A DNA stretch of 64,000 nucleotides, from assembly GCA_052273485.1 (NCBI GenBank), contig DAVZID010000008.1, positions 8,206 through 72,205 on the forward strand. Direction: 5' to 3'. This document shows, in pieces, positions 16,382 to 25,015 of the stretch (the stretch's first letter is position 1; the number at the start of each line of letters is the position of its first letter). The notes under the pieces were generated by a model that saw only the letters and a program-made list of their open reading frames with translations, was not told the DNA's origin and did no database searches. This stretch comes from Anthropogastromicrobium sp052273485 (GTDB lineage: Bacteria; Bacillota; Clostridia; Lachnospirales; Lachnospiraceae). The translations under genes were made by a program, and so were the position numbers.

Positions 16382-17686
16382 ATGGAACAATATGTAATAA
16401 AAGGCGGGAATCCGCTGGTTGGTGACGTCGTAATCGGCGGAGCCAAAAATGCAGCGCTTGGAATACTGGCTGCAGCGATCATGGCAGATGAGTTTGTCAC
16501 AGTTACAAACCTTCCAGATGTTAAGGACGTTAACATTCTTCTGGAGGCAATCAGCGAGACCGGTGCGGCGGTAGTACGAGATGAACGCCATACCGTAAGA
16601 TTAAACGGAAAGACCATTGGCAGCTGTGTCGTAGACAACAGCTACGTGAAGAAGATGAGAGCATCTTACTATCTGCTCGGTGCACTTTTAGGAAAGTATC
16701 ATCACGCAGAGGTAGCCCTTCCGGGTGGATGCAACATCGGAAGCCGTCCAATTGACCAGCATTTAAAGGGCTTCCGTGCGCTTGGTGCAACTGGAAAGAT
16801 CAGCAATGGTATGATTATTGTTGATGCAAAAAAACTGGTTGGTGCGCGTATTTATTTCGATAAGGTATCCGTAGGTGCTACGATCAACGTTATGTTAGCC
16901 GCTACGCTGGCGGAGGGACGTACTGTCCTTGAAAACGTTGCCAAAGAGCCGCATATTGTTGATGTTGCCAACATGTTAAACAGCATGGGTGCAAACATTA
17001 AGGGTGCAGGTACTGACGTGATCCGTATTGAGGGCGTAAAGAGTCTTCATGGAGCCGAGTACAGCGTAATTCCGGACCAGATCGAGGCCGGTACCTTTAT
17101 GATGGCAGCAGCAGCTACCAGAGGCGACATTACCGTAAAGAATGTCATCCCGAAGCACTTAGACTGCGTAAGCTCGAAGCTTCGCGAGATTGGCTGTGAG
17201 GTCTCTGAGTTTGATGATGCGGTACGTGTTGTCTGTAAAGAAAGACTTCATGCAACCTCTGTCAACACGCTTCCGTATCCGGGTTTCCCGACGGACATGC
17301 AGCCACAGATGTCAGTTGTATTGGCACTTGCGCGTGGTACCAGCGTTGTGACTGAGAGTATTTTTGACAATCGTTTCCGCTATGTCGATGAGTTAAACCG
17401 CATGGGCGCAAGCATTCAGGTGGAGAGCAATATTGCAATCATCAACGGAATCGAGCAGTTTTCTGGTACTTCCGTAACCGTTCCGGATCTTCGTGCAGGC
17501 GCAGCGCTTGTCATTGCCGGACTGGCTGCACAGGGTGTCAGTGTCCTTGAGGATATCATTTATATTAAGAGAGGCTACGAGGATTTTGCAGAAAAACTCA
17601 CCAGCCTTGGCGGTATCATTGAGGAAGTGGAGACGGAGAAGGATATTCAGAGATTCCGTTTAAAGAATGGAACAACGAATAGCTAA
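16382..17686 (+). CDS. murA: UDP-N-acetylglucosamine 1-carboxyvinyltransferase
   Basis: Transfers enolpyruvate from PEP to UDP-GlcNAc, the committed cytoplasmic step of peptidoglycan synthesis and the target of fosfomycin. The 434-aa protein starts VIKGGNPLVGDVVIGGAKNA and carries the active-site cysteine in LPGGCNIGSRPIDQH, so the fosfomycin-modified residue is present. KN near the start and FPTDMQPQ in the second domain are further active-site segments. Firmicutes often have two paralogues (murAA/MurZ), and I cannot say which this is. It is preceded by an attenuator-like leader and followed by the metK S-box region. Confidence 0.93.
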   Translation: MEQYVIKGGNPLVGDVVIGGAKNAALGILAAAIMADEFVTVTNLPDVKDVNILLEAISETGAAVVRDERHTVRLNGKTIGSCVVDNSYVKKMRASYYLLGALLGKYHHAEVALPGGCNIGSRPIDQHLKGFRALGATGKISNGMIIVDAKKLVGARIYFDKVSVGATINVMLAATLAEGRTVLENVAKEPHIVDVANMLNSMGANIKGAGTDVIRIEGVKSLHGAEYSVIPDQIEAGTFMMAAAATRGDITVKNVIPKHLDCVSSKLREIGCEVSEFDDAVRVVCKERLHATSVNTLPYPGFPTDMQPQMSVVLALARGTSVVTESIFDNRFRYVDELNRMGASIQVESNIAIINGIEQFSGTSVTVPDLRAGAALVIAGLAAQGVSVLEDIIYIKRGYEDFAEKLTSLGGIIEEVETEKDIQRFRLKNGTTNS

Positions 17687-17764
17687 TCTAGGCTGCGTTG
17701 CCCGTGAATTGGAATGTTGAGAAAAAATCGCCATAAAAAATATGCAAAGTTATCGAAAAAATAC

Positions 17765-17793
17765 TTGCATTTTTTTAGAAACAGGTTTATAAT
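17765..17793 (+). promoter_or_regulatory. Promoter for the metK leader
   Basis: TTGCAT (17765-17770), 17-nt spacer, TATAAT (17788-17793). The transcript would start near 17800, about 40 nt before the SAM aptamer. Confidence 0.75.
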
Positions 17794-17838
17794 CCCATTT
17801 GCAAAAAAGAAAGGCTGTAAAACAGCCAGATATACCCC

Positions 17839-17946
17839 CTTATTCAGAGTGATGGAGATACATAGGATCTGAGAAGTCACGGCAACCCCTTGGGAGAGGA
17901 AGGTGCCAACCTGAGCGAGCAGGCTTGCCTGCAGTCGAACAATAAG
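17839..17946 (+). promoter_or_regulatory. SAM-I (S-box) riboswitch aptamer
   Basis: The P1 arms CTTATT (17839-17844) and AATAAG (17941-17946) close an aptamer with the S-box hallmarks: AGAGTGATGGAGA after P1, the conserved CGGCAACCCC, AAGGTGCCAA and the CAGGCTTGCCTGCAG hairpin, then GAACAATAAG. It lies upstream of metK, so SAM binding should favour the following terminator and shut off SAM synthetase expression, as in other Firmicutes. Confidence 0.93.
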
Positions 17947-17973
17947 AGGTGAACGGATAAATAAAATTTTGTC

Positions 17974-18003
17974 GGTCCGCCCCTTAGAGGGTGGGCCTTT
18001 TTT
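17974..18003 (+). terminator. Expression-platform terminator of the SAM riboswitch
   Basis: GGTCCGCCC (17974-17982) and GGGTGGGCC (17989-17997) form a 9-bp stem with a 6-nt loop, followed by T6. It is placed directly after the aptamer and before metK. Confidence 0.92.
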
Positions 18004-18010
18004 GCGCTAT

Positions 18011-18137
18011 CAATTCACACGTCACGTTAGATTTTTCAAAGCAATGTGACGAGGTGGATGCACGTTTATGAGCAAAACAAAGTCGCGAAGCGACGGCGCA
18101 CAAGCGTGCGGTTTTGTGAATGTGCATCTGTGAATTG
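18011..18137. repeat. CAATTCACA / TGTGAATTG-bounded element
   Basis: Perfect 9-bp inverted ends (18011-18019 and 18129-18137) enclose about 110 bp between the metK riboswitch terminator and the gene. The interior has further dyads (TCGCGAAGCGA; GATGCAC with GTGCATC). Shorter elements with the same ends and the internal GTTTTGTGAA occur at 20133 and 26816, so this is a repeat family. In the read-through metK transcript it would fold as a hairpin. Confidence 0.6.
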
Positions 18138-18184
18138 CGTAAACACGAGACATATAGAAAATATTACAAACAGAGAGGAAAATC

Positions 18185-19369
18185 ATGGCACATTATTTAT
18201 TTACATCCGAATCCGTAACCGAAGGACATCCAGACAAGGTCTGCGACCAGATTTCTGATGCCGTATTAGACGCAATGCTTGAGCAGGATCCGATGAGCCG
18301 TGTTGCATGTGAGACTTGCACTACAACCGGACTTGTTATGATCATGGGTGAGATTACCACAAAGGCACAAGTTGATATTCAGAAGGTAGCAAGAGATACC
18401 ATCCGTAAGATTGGTTACACCGATGCAGCATATGGCTTCAGCGCAGACAGCTGTGCAGTTATGACCGCTTTAGATAAGCAGTCTACTGATATCGCAATGG
18501 GCGTTGACAAGTCCCTTGAGGCAAAGACAGGTGAGGATCAGGATGATCTGGATACTGGAGCTGGTGATCAGGGTATGATGTTTGGTTATGCAAGCAACGA
18601 GACCCCAGAGCTGATGCCGTATCCGATTTCTCTGGCACATAAGCTGGCACGCAGACTGACCGAGGTTCGTAAGAACGGTACGCTGACCTATTTAAGACCA
18701 GACGGAAAGACTCAGGTGACCGTTGAGTACGATGAGAACGACAAGCCAGTACGTCTGGATGCGGTTGTTCTTTCCACTCAGCATGACCCGGATGTAACGC
18801 AGGAGCAGATCCACGAGGATATCAAGAAGTACGTATTCGACGAAGTAATTCCGGCTGAGCTTGTTGATGAGAATACCAAGTTCTTTGTAAATCCGACTGG
18901 ACGTTTCGTAATCGGTGGACCGCAGGGCGATAGCGGACTGACTGGAAGAAAGCTGATTGTCGATACCTATGGTGGTATGGCAAGACACGGCGGCGGCGCT
19001 TTCTCTGGTAAGGACTGCACCAAGGTAGACCGTTCTGCATCTTACGCAGCTCGTTATGTTGCAAAGAATATCGTAGCAGCTGGTTTGGCACAGCGCTGTG
19101 AGATTCAGGTTTCCTACGCAATCGGTGTTGCGCATCCGACTTCCATCATGGTAAATACCTTTGGAACAGGCGCAGTAGAGAACGCAAAGCTTGTTGACAT
19201 CATTCGCGAGAACTTTGATCTTCGCCCAGCAGGAATCATTAAGATGCTTGACCTGAGACGTCCGATTTACTCTCAGACCGCTGCATATGGTCACTTCGGA
19301 AGAACTGATATCGATCTTCCGTGGGAGGCAACCGATAAGGCAGAAGCGCTGAAGAAGTATCTGGCATAA
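18185..19369 (+). CDS. metK: S-adenosylmethionine synthetase
   Basis: Forms SAM from methionine and ATP. The 394-aa length is standard for the family. Signature segments are FTSESVTEGHPDKVCDQ at the N-terminus, GAGDQGMMFGYA (the conserved hexapeptide region) and GGGAFSGKDCTKVDRS with the K and D of the active site. The ATG follows AGAGAGGAAAATC. Transcription is gated by the upstream SAM-I riboswitch. An RluA-type gene starts 1 nt after its stop and is probably co-transcribed. Confidence 0.97.
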   Translation: MAHYLFTSESVTEGHPDKVCDQISDAVLDAMLEQDPMSRVACETCTTTGLVMIMGEITTKAQVDIQKVARDTIRKIGYTDAAYGFSADSCAVMTALDKQSTDIAMGVDKSLEAKTGEDQDDLDTGAGDQGMMFGYASNETPELMPYPISLAHKLARRLTEVRKNGTLTYLRPDGKTQVTVEYDENDKPVRLDAVVLSTQHDPDVTQEQIHEDIKKYVFDEVIPAELVDENTKFFVNPTGRFVIGGPQGDSGLTGRKLIVDTYGGMARHGGGAFSGKDCTKVDRSASYAARYVAKNIVAAGLAQRCEIQVSYAIGVAHPTSIMVNTFGTGAVENAKLVDIIRENFDLRPAGIIKMLDLRRPIYSQTAAYGHFGRTDIDLPWEATDKAEALKKYLA

Positions 19370-19370
19370 G

Positions 19371-20114
19371 ATGGCAGGATATAGCAATCAGAAGGTGTTC
19401 ATTCTGTACGAGGATGAGCACCTTCTCGTGGTAAAAAAGCCTTTTGGCATGGAATCTCAGCGGGGAAAAAGCTTTGCAATGGATTTGGAGAGTTTGCTTC
19501 GAGGATACGTATCCTTAAAGACAAAAAGCGATCGCCCATATTTGGCTGTGATTCACCGACTAGATCGTCCGGTTGCAGGTGTGATGGTCTATGCAAAGAC
19601 AAAAAAAGCAGCGGCAGCATTAAGCAGCCAGCTGCAAAAGGAAAGCTTTTCTAAGGTATATGAGGCCGTTGTGAGTGGAAATCTTTCTAGCTGTGAGGGC
19701 AGATTGGAGGATTATCTGATCGCAGATAAACGAACAGGAACCGCATCGATAGCCGATCCATCAAATTCGAATGCAAAAAAAGCAGTTTTAACATGGAAAG
19801 AAATTCCAACACAAGAAGTAAAATCAAGCGATCTAATGGCACCTTACTTAAACAGTCCATCTCCAACTGGTGGCTGGCACTGCCTTCGCATTGTGTTGGA
19901 AACGGGTCGCCATCATCAGATTCGTACTCAGCTTTCTCATGCGGGAATGCCGATCGCAGGGGATAGCCGCTATGGCAAAGCATCGGTAAACGGACCGCGT
20001 GGTGCGATTGCTCTTTGCGCAGCACAATTGTCATTTCGTCATCCTGTGACAGGAAAATACTTGACATTTTCCTGGAATGATGATACCAATATAACAACAG
20101 TTACCGGAAGGTGA
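19371..20114 (+). CDS. RluA family pseudouridine synthase
   Basis: Converts uridine to pseudouridine in rRNA or tRNA (247 aa). Seen are LYEDEHLLVVKKPFGM at the N-terminus, the catalytic aspartate in HRLDRPVAGVMVYAKT and the C-terminal TGRHHQIRTQLSHAGMPIAGD. There is no S4 domain, so it belongs to the shorter RluA/RluC-like class; the target site cannot be read from sequence. Because it starts 1 nt after metK without its own promoter, SAM levels may also limit its expression through the riboswitch. An insert rich in Ser and Asn (about 125-165) is less conserved. Confidence 0.9.
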   Translation: MAGYSNQKVFILYEDEHLLVVKKPFGMESQRGKSFAMDLESLLRGYVSLKTKSDRPYLAVIHRLDRPVAGVMVYAKTKKAAAALSSQLQKESFSKVYEAVVSGNLSSCEGRLEDYLIADKRTGTASIADPSNSNAKKAVLTWKEIPTQEVKSSDLMAPYLNSPSPTGGWHCLRIVLETGRHHQIRTQLSHAGMPIAGDSRYGKASVNGPRGAIALCAAQLSFRHPVTGKYLTFSWNDDTNITTVTGR

Positions 20115-20132
20115 TCAGACGATGACTGTATC

Positions 20133-20161
20133 GTTCACACGTCGCATTTGATTTTGTGAAC
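20133..20161. repeat. Short GTTCACA / TGTGAAC element
   Basis: GTTCACA (20133-20139) and TGTGAAC (20155-20161) enclose 15 nt. It shares the GTTCACACGTC start and TTTTGTGAA end with the elements at 18011 and 26816. It lies 32 nt before the second aspartokinase start. Confidence 0.55.
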
Positions 20162-20193
20162 AGCAACTAATGTTAGTTAGAGGAGATACGATT

Positions 20194-21513
20194 ATGAAGA
20201 AGGTTGTTAAGTTTGGCGGAAGCTCTTTAGCGAGCGCAGAACAGTTTACAAAGGTAAAGAATATTATCTGCAGCGATGCTGACAGACGCTATGTGGTTCC
20301 GTCTGCACCGGGAAAGCGTTTTTCTGGTGACACCAAGGTAACAGATATGCTCTACACCTGCTATGCAGCAGCAGAGCAGGATGAGGATTTTTCTGATAAG
20401 CTTGCAAAGGTTCAGGCAAGATACAATGAGATTATCAATGGTCTTGGACTGAACCTTTCACTTGATACGCAGTTTGAGGAGATTGCGTCAAAGTTTGCAG
20501 CGAAGGCCGGAAAAGAGTATGCGGCATCCCGTGGTGAGTATTTAAATGGTATTATCATGGCGGATTATTTAGGCTATGAGTTTGTTGATGCGGCAGAGGT
20601 GATTCGTTTTAATCACGATGGTTCCTTTAATGCAGCTGTCACAAATGAGATTATGTCTAAGCGCCTTGAGGGTGTAGAGCGCGCCGTTATTCCGGGATTT
20701 TTTGGAGCTGAGGAGGATGGCACCATTCGTACCTTCTCTAGAGGTGGTTCCGATATCACAGGTTCCATCGTAGCAAGAGCTGTCAATGCAAATCTGTATG
20801 AGAACTGGACCGATGTTTCTGGCTGTATGATCGCAGATCCACGTATCATCAAGAATCCAGAGCCGATCACAACCATCACCTACAAGGAACTGCGTGAGCT
20901 TTCTTATATGGGTGCTTCCGTTCTTCATGAGGATGCAATTTTCCCAGTTCGCCAGGCTGGTATTCCGATTAACATTCGAAATACAAATGCACCAGAGGAC
21001 AGAGGAACAATGATCGTTGAGAAAACCTGCCATCTGCCAAAGTATACAATTACTGGTATCGCTGGAAAGAAGGATTTTGTCGCAGTCAACATTGAGAAGG
21101 ATATGATGAATTCCGAGATTGGATTTGGAAGAAAAGTATTGGAGTCTTTCGAGAAATATGGTATCTCCTTCGAGCACATGCCAAGTGGTGTTGACACCAT
21201 GACCATTATCGTTCATCAGACGGAGTTTGAGGAGAAGGAGCAGAAGGTATTAACTGAAATTAAGCATCAGGTTCACCCGGATGTACTCGATCTTGAGCCA
21301 GACATCGCACTGATCGCCATCGTAGGACGCGGCATGAGAGAGGCAAGAGGAACCGCAGGACGCATCTTCTCCGCACTGGCTCATGCAAAGGTTAATGTTA
21401 AGATGATCGATCAGGGTTCCAGTGAGATTAACATCATTGTTGGTGTGAAAAACGCTGAGTTTGAGACCGCAATCAAGGCAATTTACGATATTTTTGTTGT
21501 TTCCCAGCTGTAA
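20194..21513 (+). CDS. Aspartate kinase, second paralogue
   Basis: Second aspartokinase of the window (439 aa), from a different subfamily than the one at 3.9 kb. It has KKVVKFGGSSLAS, a longer catalytic domain (VVPSAPGKRFSGDTKVTD, FSRGGSDITGSIVARA, VSGCMIADPRII) and two C-terminal ACT domains (about 290-435, ITGIAGKKDFVAVNIEKD). It resembles the class-III or homoserine-dehydrogenase-type kinase domain without fusion to that enzyme. Two isoenzymes usually answer to different end products (lysine versus threonine); which is which is not shown here. GAGGAG at 20180-20185 sets the ATG at 20194. The proS T-box promoter begins 7 nt after its stop, with no separate terminator. Confidence 0.9.
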   Translation: MKKVVKFGGSSLASAEQFTKVKNIICSDADRRYVVPSAPGKRFSGDTKVTDMLYTCYAAAEQDEDFSDKLAKVQARYNEIINGLGLNLSLDTQFEEIASKFAAKAGKEYAASRGEYLNGIIMADYLGYEFVDAAEVIRFNHDGSFNAAVTNEIMSKRLEGVERAVIPGFFGAEEDGTIRTFSRGGSDITGSIVARAVNANLYENWTDVSGCMIADPRIIKNPEPITTITYKELRELSYMGASVLHEDAIFPVRQAGIPINIRNTNAPEDRGTMIVEKTCHLPKYTITGIAGKKDFVAVNIEKDMMNSEIGFGRKVLESFEKYGISFEHMPSGVDTMTIIVHQTEFEEKEQKVLTEIKHQVHPDVLDLEPDIALIAIVGRGMREARGTAGRIFSALAHAKVNVKMIDQGSSEINIIVGVKNAEFETAIKAIYDIFVVSQL

Positions 21514-21519
21514 AACGGG

Positions 21520-21548
21520 TTGACAAAATGTTTTTTGTTTTGTAATAT
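21520..21548 (+). promoter_or_regulatory. Promoter for the proS T-box transcript
   Basis: TTGACA (21520-21525), 17-nt spacer, TAATAT (21543-21548), immediately after the aspartokinase stop. Confidence 0.8.
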
Positions 21549-21588
21549 GGAACTATTCAGGTTTTGGCAGTCGCCAAATCTGTCCTAT

Positions 21589-21783
21589 GCGACGAAAAAG
21601 AATAGTACTTTCAGGCGGTTTCACAGAGAGTATGCGGTTGGTGCGAGCATACAAATGCGCGGGAACGAACCTACTTTGGAGCATTCCGGGAAACCGGACG
21701 CGGCCCAGTGTTACGGGCATAAAAAAGAGAAAACCGTATGGTTTTAATAAGGGTGGTACCGCCGAAGCAAAGTGTGATTTGGT
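21589..21783 (+). promoter_or_regulatory. T-box leader, proline specifier
   Basis: tRNA-sensing leader of proS. Stem I starts near CGACGAAAAAGAATAGTA, with the conserved AGAGAG and GGTGCGAGC segments. The likely specifier is CCT (21670-21672), in GAACCTACTTTGGAG, which reads a proline codon. The T-box core GGGTGGTACCGCC (21751-21763) contains TGGT, whose last base would match discriminator A of tRNA-Pro. Uncharged tRNA-Pro should stabilise the antiterminator and allow proS transcription. Confidence 0.93.
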
Positions 21784-21825
21784 CCCTTGTCAGTAAAAGT
21801 TGCTGACAGGGGATTTTTATTTTTA
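21784..21825 (+). terminator. T-box regulated terminator
   Basis: CCCTTGTCAG (21784-21793) pairs with CTGACAGGGG (21803-21812) and is followed by a T-rich run. It competes with the T-box antiterminator just upstream. Confidence 0.92.
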
Positions 21826-21923
21826 CATTTACAGCCGCCGACAAAGTTTCGTCGAGACGGTGTTCGGGAAGAGACAAAACGTTCGGAAAAAATTCCACCC
21901 GCATCGAAAAAATGGAGGTTAAC

Positions 21924-23360
21924 ATGGCAAAGGAAAAGAAGTTAGTAGAAGCAATCACTTCAATGAGCGAAGATTTTGCACAGTGGTATACAGATGTTGT
22001 AAAGAAGGCTGAGCTGTGCGATTACACTAGTGTAAAGGGATTCATGGCAATCAAGCCGTATGGTTACGCAATCTGGGAGAACATCCAGCACGAATTAGAC
22101 CGTCGTTTTAAGGCAACCGGCGTACAGAACGTGGCAATGCCAATGTTCATTCCGGAGAGCCTTCTGGATAAGGAAAAGGATCATGTAGAAGGTTTTGCAC
22201 CAGAGGTAGCATGGGTAACTCACGGTGGACTGACCGAACTGCCAGAGCGTATGTGTGTGCGTCCGACCTCTGAGACACTGTTCTGTGATTTCTATTCCAG
22301 AGACATTCACTCCTATCGTGATCTGCCACGCGTATACAATCAGTGGTGTTCCGTTGTTCGTTGGGAGAAGGAGACTCGTCCATTCTTAAGAACAAGAGAG
22401 TTCTTATGGCAGGAGGGTCACACCGCTCATGCAACCGCAGAGGAGGCAGAGGAAAGAACCATTCAGATGTTAAATGTGTACGCCGATTTCTGCGAGGAAG
22501 TACTGGCAATTCCGGTTATCAAGGGCGTAAAGACCGAGAAGGAAAAGTTCGCAGGTGCGGTATCTACTTACACCATCGAGGCTCTTATGCACGATGGAAA
22601 GGCTTTACAGTCTGGAACCAGCCACAACTTTGGTGATGGCTTTGCAAAGGCATTTGATGTAACCTTTACTGATAAGGACAATAAGGTAAAGAATGTTTAC
22701 CAGACCTCCTGGGGTATGACTACCCGTATCATCGGTGCGCTGATCATGGTTCACGGTGATGATAGTGGTCTTGTTCTTCCGCCAAGAATTGCTCCGACAC
22801 AGGTAACCGTTATCCCGATCGCTGCTCACAAGGAAGGCGTTATGGATAAGGCGTATGCACTTAAAGAAGAGCTGGCAAAGAACTTCAGAACCACGATTGA
22901 CGATTCTGACAAGGGACCAGGCTTCAAGTTTGCAGAGGCTGAGATGCGCGGTATTCCGGTTCGTATTGAGGTTGGCCCGAAGGATATCGAGGCAGGACAG
23001 GCAGTGATCGTTCGCCGTGATACAAGAGAGAAGATCACCGTAAGCTTTGAGGAGCTCTCCGCAAAGGTAGGCGAAGTTCTTGAGACCATGCAGAAGGAAA
23101 TGCTTGAGAGAGCAAGAGCACACAGAAATTCCCATACCTACACCGCAACCAACTACGAGGAGTTCAAAGACATCCTTGCAAACAAGCCAGGCTTTGTAAA
23201 GGCTATGTGGTGCGGCGATCGCGCTTGCGAGGACAAGGTAAAGGAAGAGCTGTCTGCAACGAGCCGTTGTATGCCGTTCGAGCAGGAGGAGATCTCCGAC
23301 GTATGCGTATGCTGCGGAAAGAAGGCAAAGCGCATGGTTGTTTGGGGCAAAGCATATTAA
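21924..23360 (+). CDS. proS: Prolyl-tRNA synthetase, archaeal/eukaryal type
   Basis: Charges tRNA-Pro. At 478 aa it lacks the editing insert of the long bacterial ProRS, and the C-terminal domain ending CVCCGKKAKRMVVWGKAY, with paired cysteines and a terminal tyrosine, is typical of the archaeal/eukaryal-type enzyme common in Clostridia. Class II motifs include RPTSETLFCDFYSRDI, RWEKETRPFLRTREFLWQEGHTAH and the ATP-site segment around TSWGMTTRIIGALIM. GGAGG at 21914-21918 sets ATG 21924; the in-frame ATG 21912 overlaps that site. It is controlled by the proline T-box upstream, in agreement with the assignment. Confidence 0.96.
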   Translation: MAKEKKLVEAITSMSEDFAQWYTDVVKKAELCDYTSVKGFMAIKPYGYAIWENIQHELDRRFKATGVQNVAMPMFIPESLLDKEKDHVEGFAPEVAWVTHGGLTELPERMCVRPTSETLFCDFYSRDIHSYRDLPRVYNQWCSVVRWEKETRPFLRTREFLWQEGHTAHATAEEAEERTIQMLNVYADFCEEVLAIPVIKGVKTEKEKFAGAVSTYTIEALMHDGKALQSGTSHNFGDGFAKAFDVTFTDKDNKVKNVYQTSWGMTTRIIGALIMVHGDDSGLVLPPRIAPTQVTVIPIAAHKEGVMDKAYALKEELAKNFRTTIDDSDKGPGFKFAEAEMRGIPVRIEVGPKDIEAGQAVIVRRDTREKITVSFEELSAKVGEVLETMQKEMLERARAHRNSHTYTATNYEEFKDILANKPGFVKAMWCGDRACEDKVKEELSATSRCMPFEQEEISDVCVCCGKKAKRMVVWGKAY

Positions 23361-23448
23361 GTTTGCTCGGTACGTTCACAGTTCAATGATTGTTTCAAAA
23401 AAGTGTAGAACATAGAACAAAAATATGTTAATATAAGAATATGCCAAC

Positions 23449-23470
23449 GGGGGCAACGCAGTTTGCCCCC
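23449..23470 (+). promoter_or_regulatory. GC-rich hexaloop hairpin in the glnA leader
   Basis: GGGGGCAA (23449-23456) and TTGCCCCC (23463-23470) form a perfect 8-bp stem around the six-nucleotide loop CGCAGT, about 85 nt before glnA. It has no T-run, so it is not a terminator. ANTAR proteins, one of which is encoded just after glnA, bind paired hexaloop hairpins. The loop sequence here does not fit the usual A1/G4 pattern and I could not find a second hairpin, so the link is tentative. Confidence 0.4.
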
Positions 23471-23554
23471 ACTGTCAAAAGCATGGGTTAGCAAGCAAAA
23501 ACCAAAGTTAGTCCCCTGTTAGCAAAGTAATCAAGTCGGAAAGGAATCATCAGT

Positions 23555-24889
23555 ATGTCGAAATATTCAAAGGAAGATATTCTTCGCATGGTAGAAGAGG
23601 AGGATGTTGGATTTATTCGTCTCCAGTTTACCGATGTGTTTGGAACCGTAAAGAATATTGCAATTACAGCAGGGCAGTTAGAGCAGGCACTCAACAACGA
23701 GTGTTCATTTGACGGCTCTGGCATTGACGGATTTGTGCGGATTGAAGAAGATGACATGTATCTGTATCCAGATCTGGATTCTTTTGAAATCTTTCCATGG
23801 AGACCGCAGACTGGCAAGGTAGCCCGTCTGATTTGCGACATCCATAAATGTGATGGCACTCCGTTTGAGGGAGACAGCCGATATATATTAAAGAAGGTTA
23901 TGCGCGAAGCGGCTCGTATGGGTATTTATCCATACATTGCGCCAGAGTGTGAGTTTTGCCTGTTCCCGTATGATACGGACGGCGAGGTTATGCTGCAGAC
24001 ACAGGGCCATGGTTCCTATTTTGATGTCGCACCGCTCGATACGGGTGAAAATGTGCGAAGAGACATTATTCTTGCACTTGAGGACATGGGAATTGACGTA
24101 AGAAGCTCCTATCATGAGCATTCTCCGTATCAGCATGAGATTGATTTGCAGCCAGTCAACGCACTTGCAGCAGCTGATAACATTGTCACCTTCCGTATGA
24201 CCTGCAAGACAATTGCCAGCCGTCATGGTCTGTATGCCACCTTTATGCCAAAGCCGATGAACGATTCCGATGGCTGTGGTATGCATTTAAAGATAACACT
24301 CATGGATATGGAAGGAAACAATATCCTGTCGGATCCGGCGGATGCATACGGTTTAAGCCAGATTGGCTATCAGTTTATGGCAGGTATCATGGAGCACATC
24401 AGAGGGTTATCTGCTGTGACGAACCCACTTGTCAATTCCTATAAGCGGATTGCTCCGGGTAATGAGGCACCAGCGTACATCGTATGGTCATCCGGCAATC
24501 GTTCTCCGCTGATCAGCGTGCCGCGCACCTCTGCACAGCGCATGCACATTGAGCTAAGAAATCCAGATCCATGTGTCAATTCCTATCTGGCATTTGCCGG
24601 CATTTTGGCAGCTGGTCTTGAGGGCATCAAGAAGGGCTTAAAGTCGCAAGAGGCCACAGAACTAAATATTTATCGTCTCAGTGAGGACGAGTGCAAAAAA
24701 CTGAATTTAAAGCGCTTGCCAGAGAGCTTGTCCGAAGCGGTAGAGGAGATGGAGAAGGATTCTCTTGTAATGGAAACACTTGGCGATTACATTTCAGGCA
24801 AGTATGTCCGAGCTAAGAGACGTGAGGTAAGCCAGTATCAGTCCTATGTAACGGATTGGGAAACCCGACAGTATCTGAACAAGTATTAA
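23555..24889 (+). CDS. glnA: Glutamine synthetase, type I
   Basis: Assimilates ammonium by ATP-dependent amidation of glutamate; a dodecameric cytoplasmic enzyme. The 444-aa length matches the Gram-positive GSI-alpha form, which is not adenylylated. Seen are the N-terminal beta-grasp (IRLQFTDVFGTVKNI), IAPECEFCLF, the SSYHEHSPYQHEIDLQ metal-site segment, NPLVNSYKRI, and RMHIELRNPDPCVNSYLAFAG. The start follows GGAAAGGAATCATC. It is followed by an ANTAR-domain regulator, a pairing that suggests RNA-level control of nitrogen genes. Confidence 0.95.
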   Translation: MSKYSKEDILRMVEEEDVGFIRLQFTDVFGTVKNIAITAGQLEQALNNECSFDGSGIDGFVRIEEDDMYLYPDLDSFEIFPWRPQTGKVARLICDIHKCDGTPFEGDSRYILKKVMREAARMGIYPYIAPECEFCLFPYDTDGEVMLQTQGHGSYFDVAPLDTGENVRRDIILALEDMGIDVRSSYHEHSPYQHEIDLQPVNALAAADNIVTFRMTCKTIASRHGLYATFMPKPMNDSDGCGMHLKITLMDMEGNNILSDPADAYGLSQIGYQFMAGIMEHIRGLSAVTNPLVNSYKRIAPGNEAPAYIVWSSGNRSPLISVPRTSAQRMHIELRNPDPCVNSYLAFAGILAAGLEGIKKGLKSQEATELNIYRLSEDECKKLNLKRLPESLSEAVEEMEKDSLVMETLGDYISGKYVRAKRREVSQYQSYVTDWETRQYLNKY

Positions 24890-25015
24890 GGAAAATTTGA
24901 TGGTTCTGTTTGCAGACATTCATCCGCAATTAGGTGGTTTGCATGTTTGTGTGTAAATGGTACGACAGATACTGCAACACGAATCGTTACTTTATGTGTA
25001 AAAGGGGGAAAATCG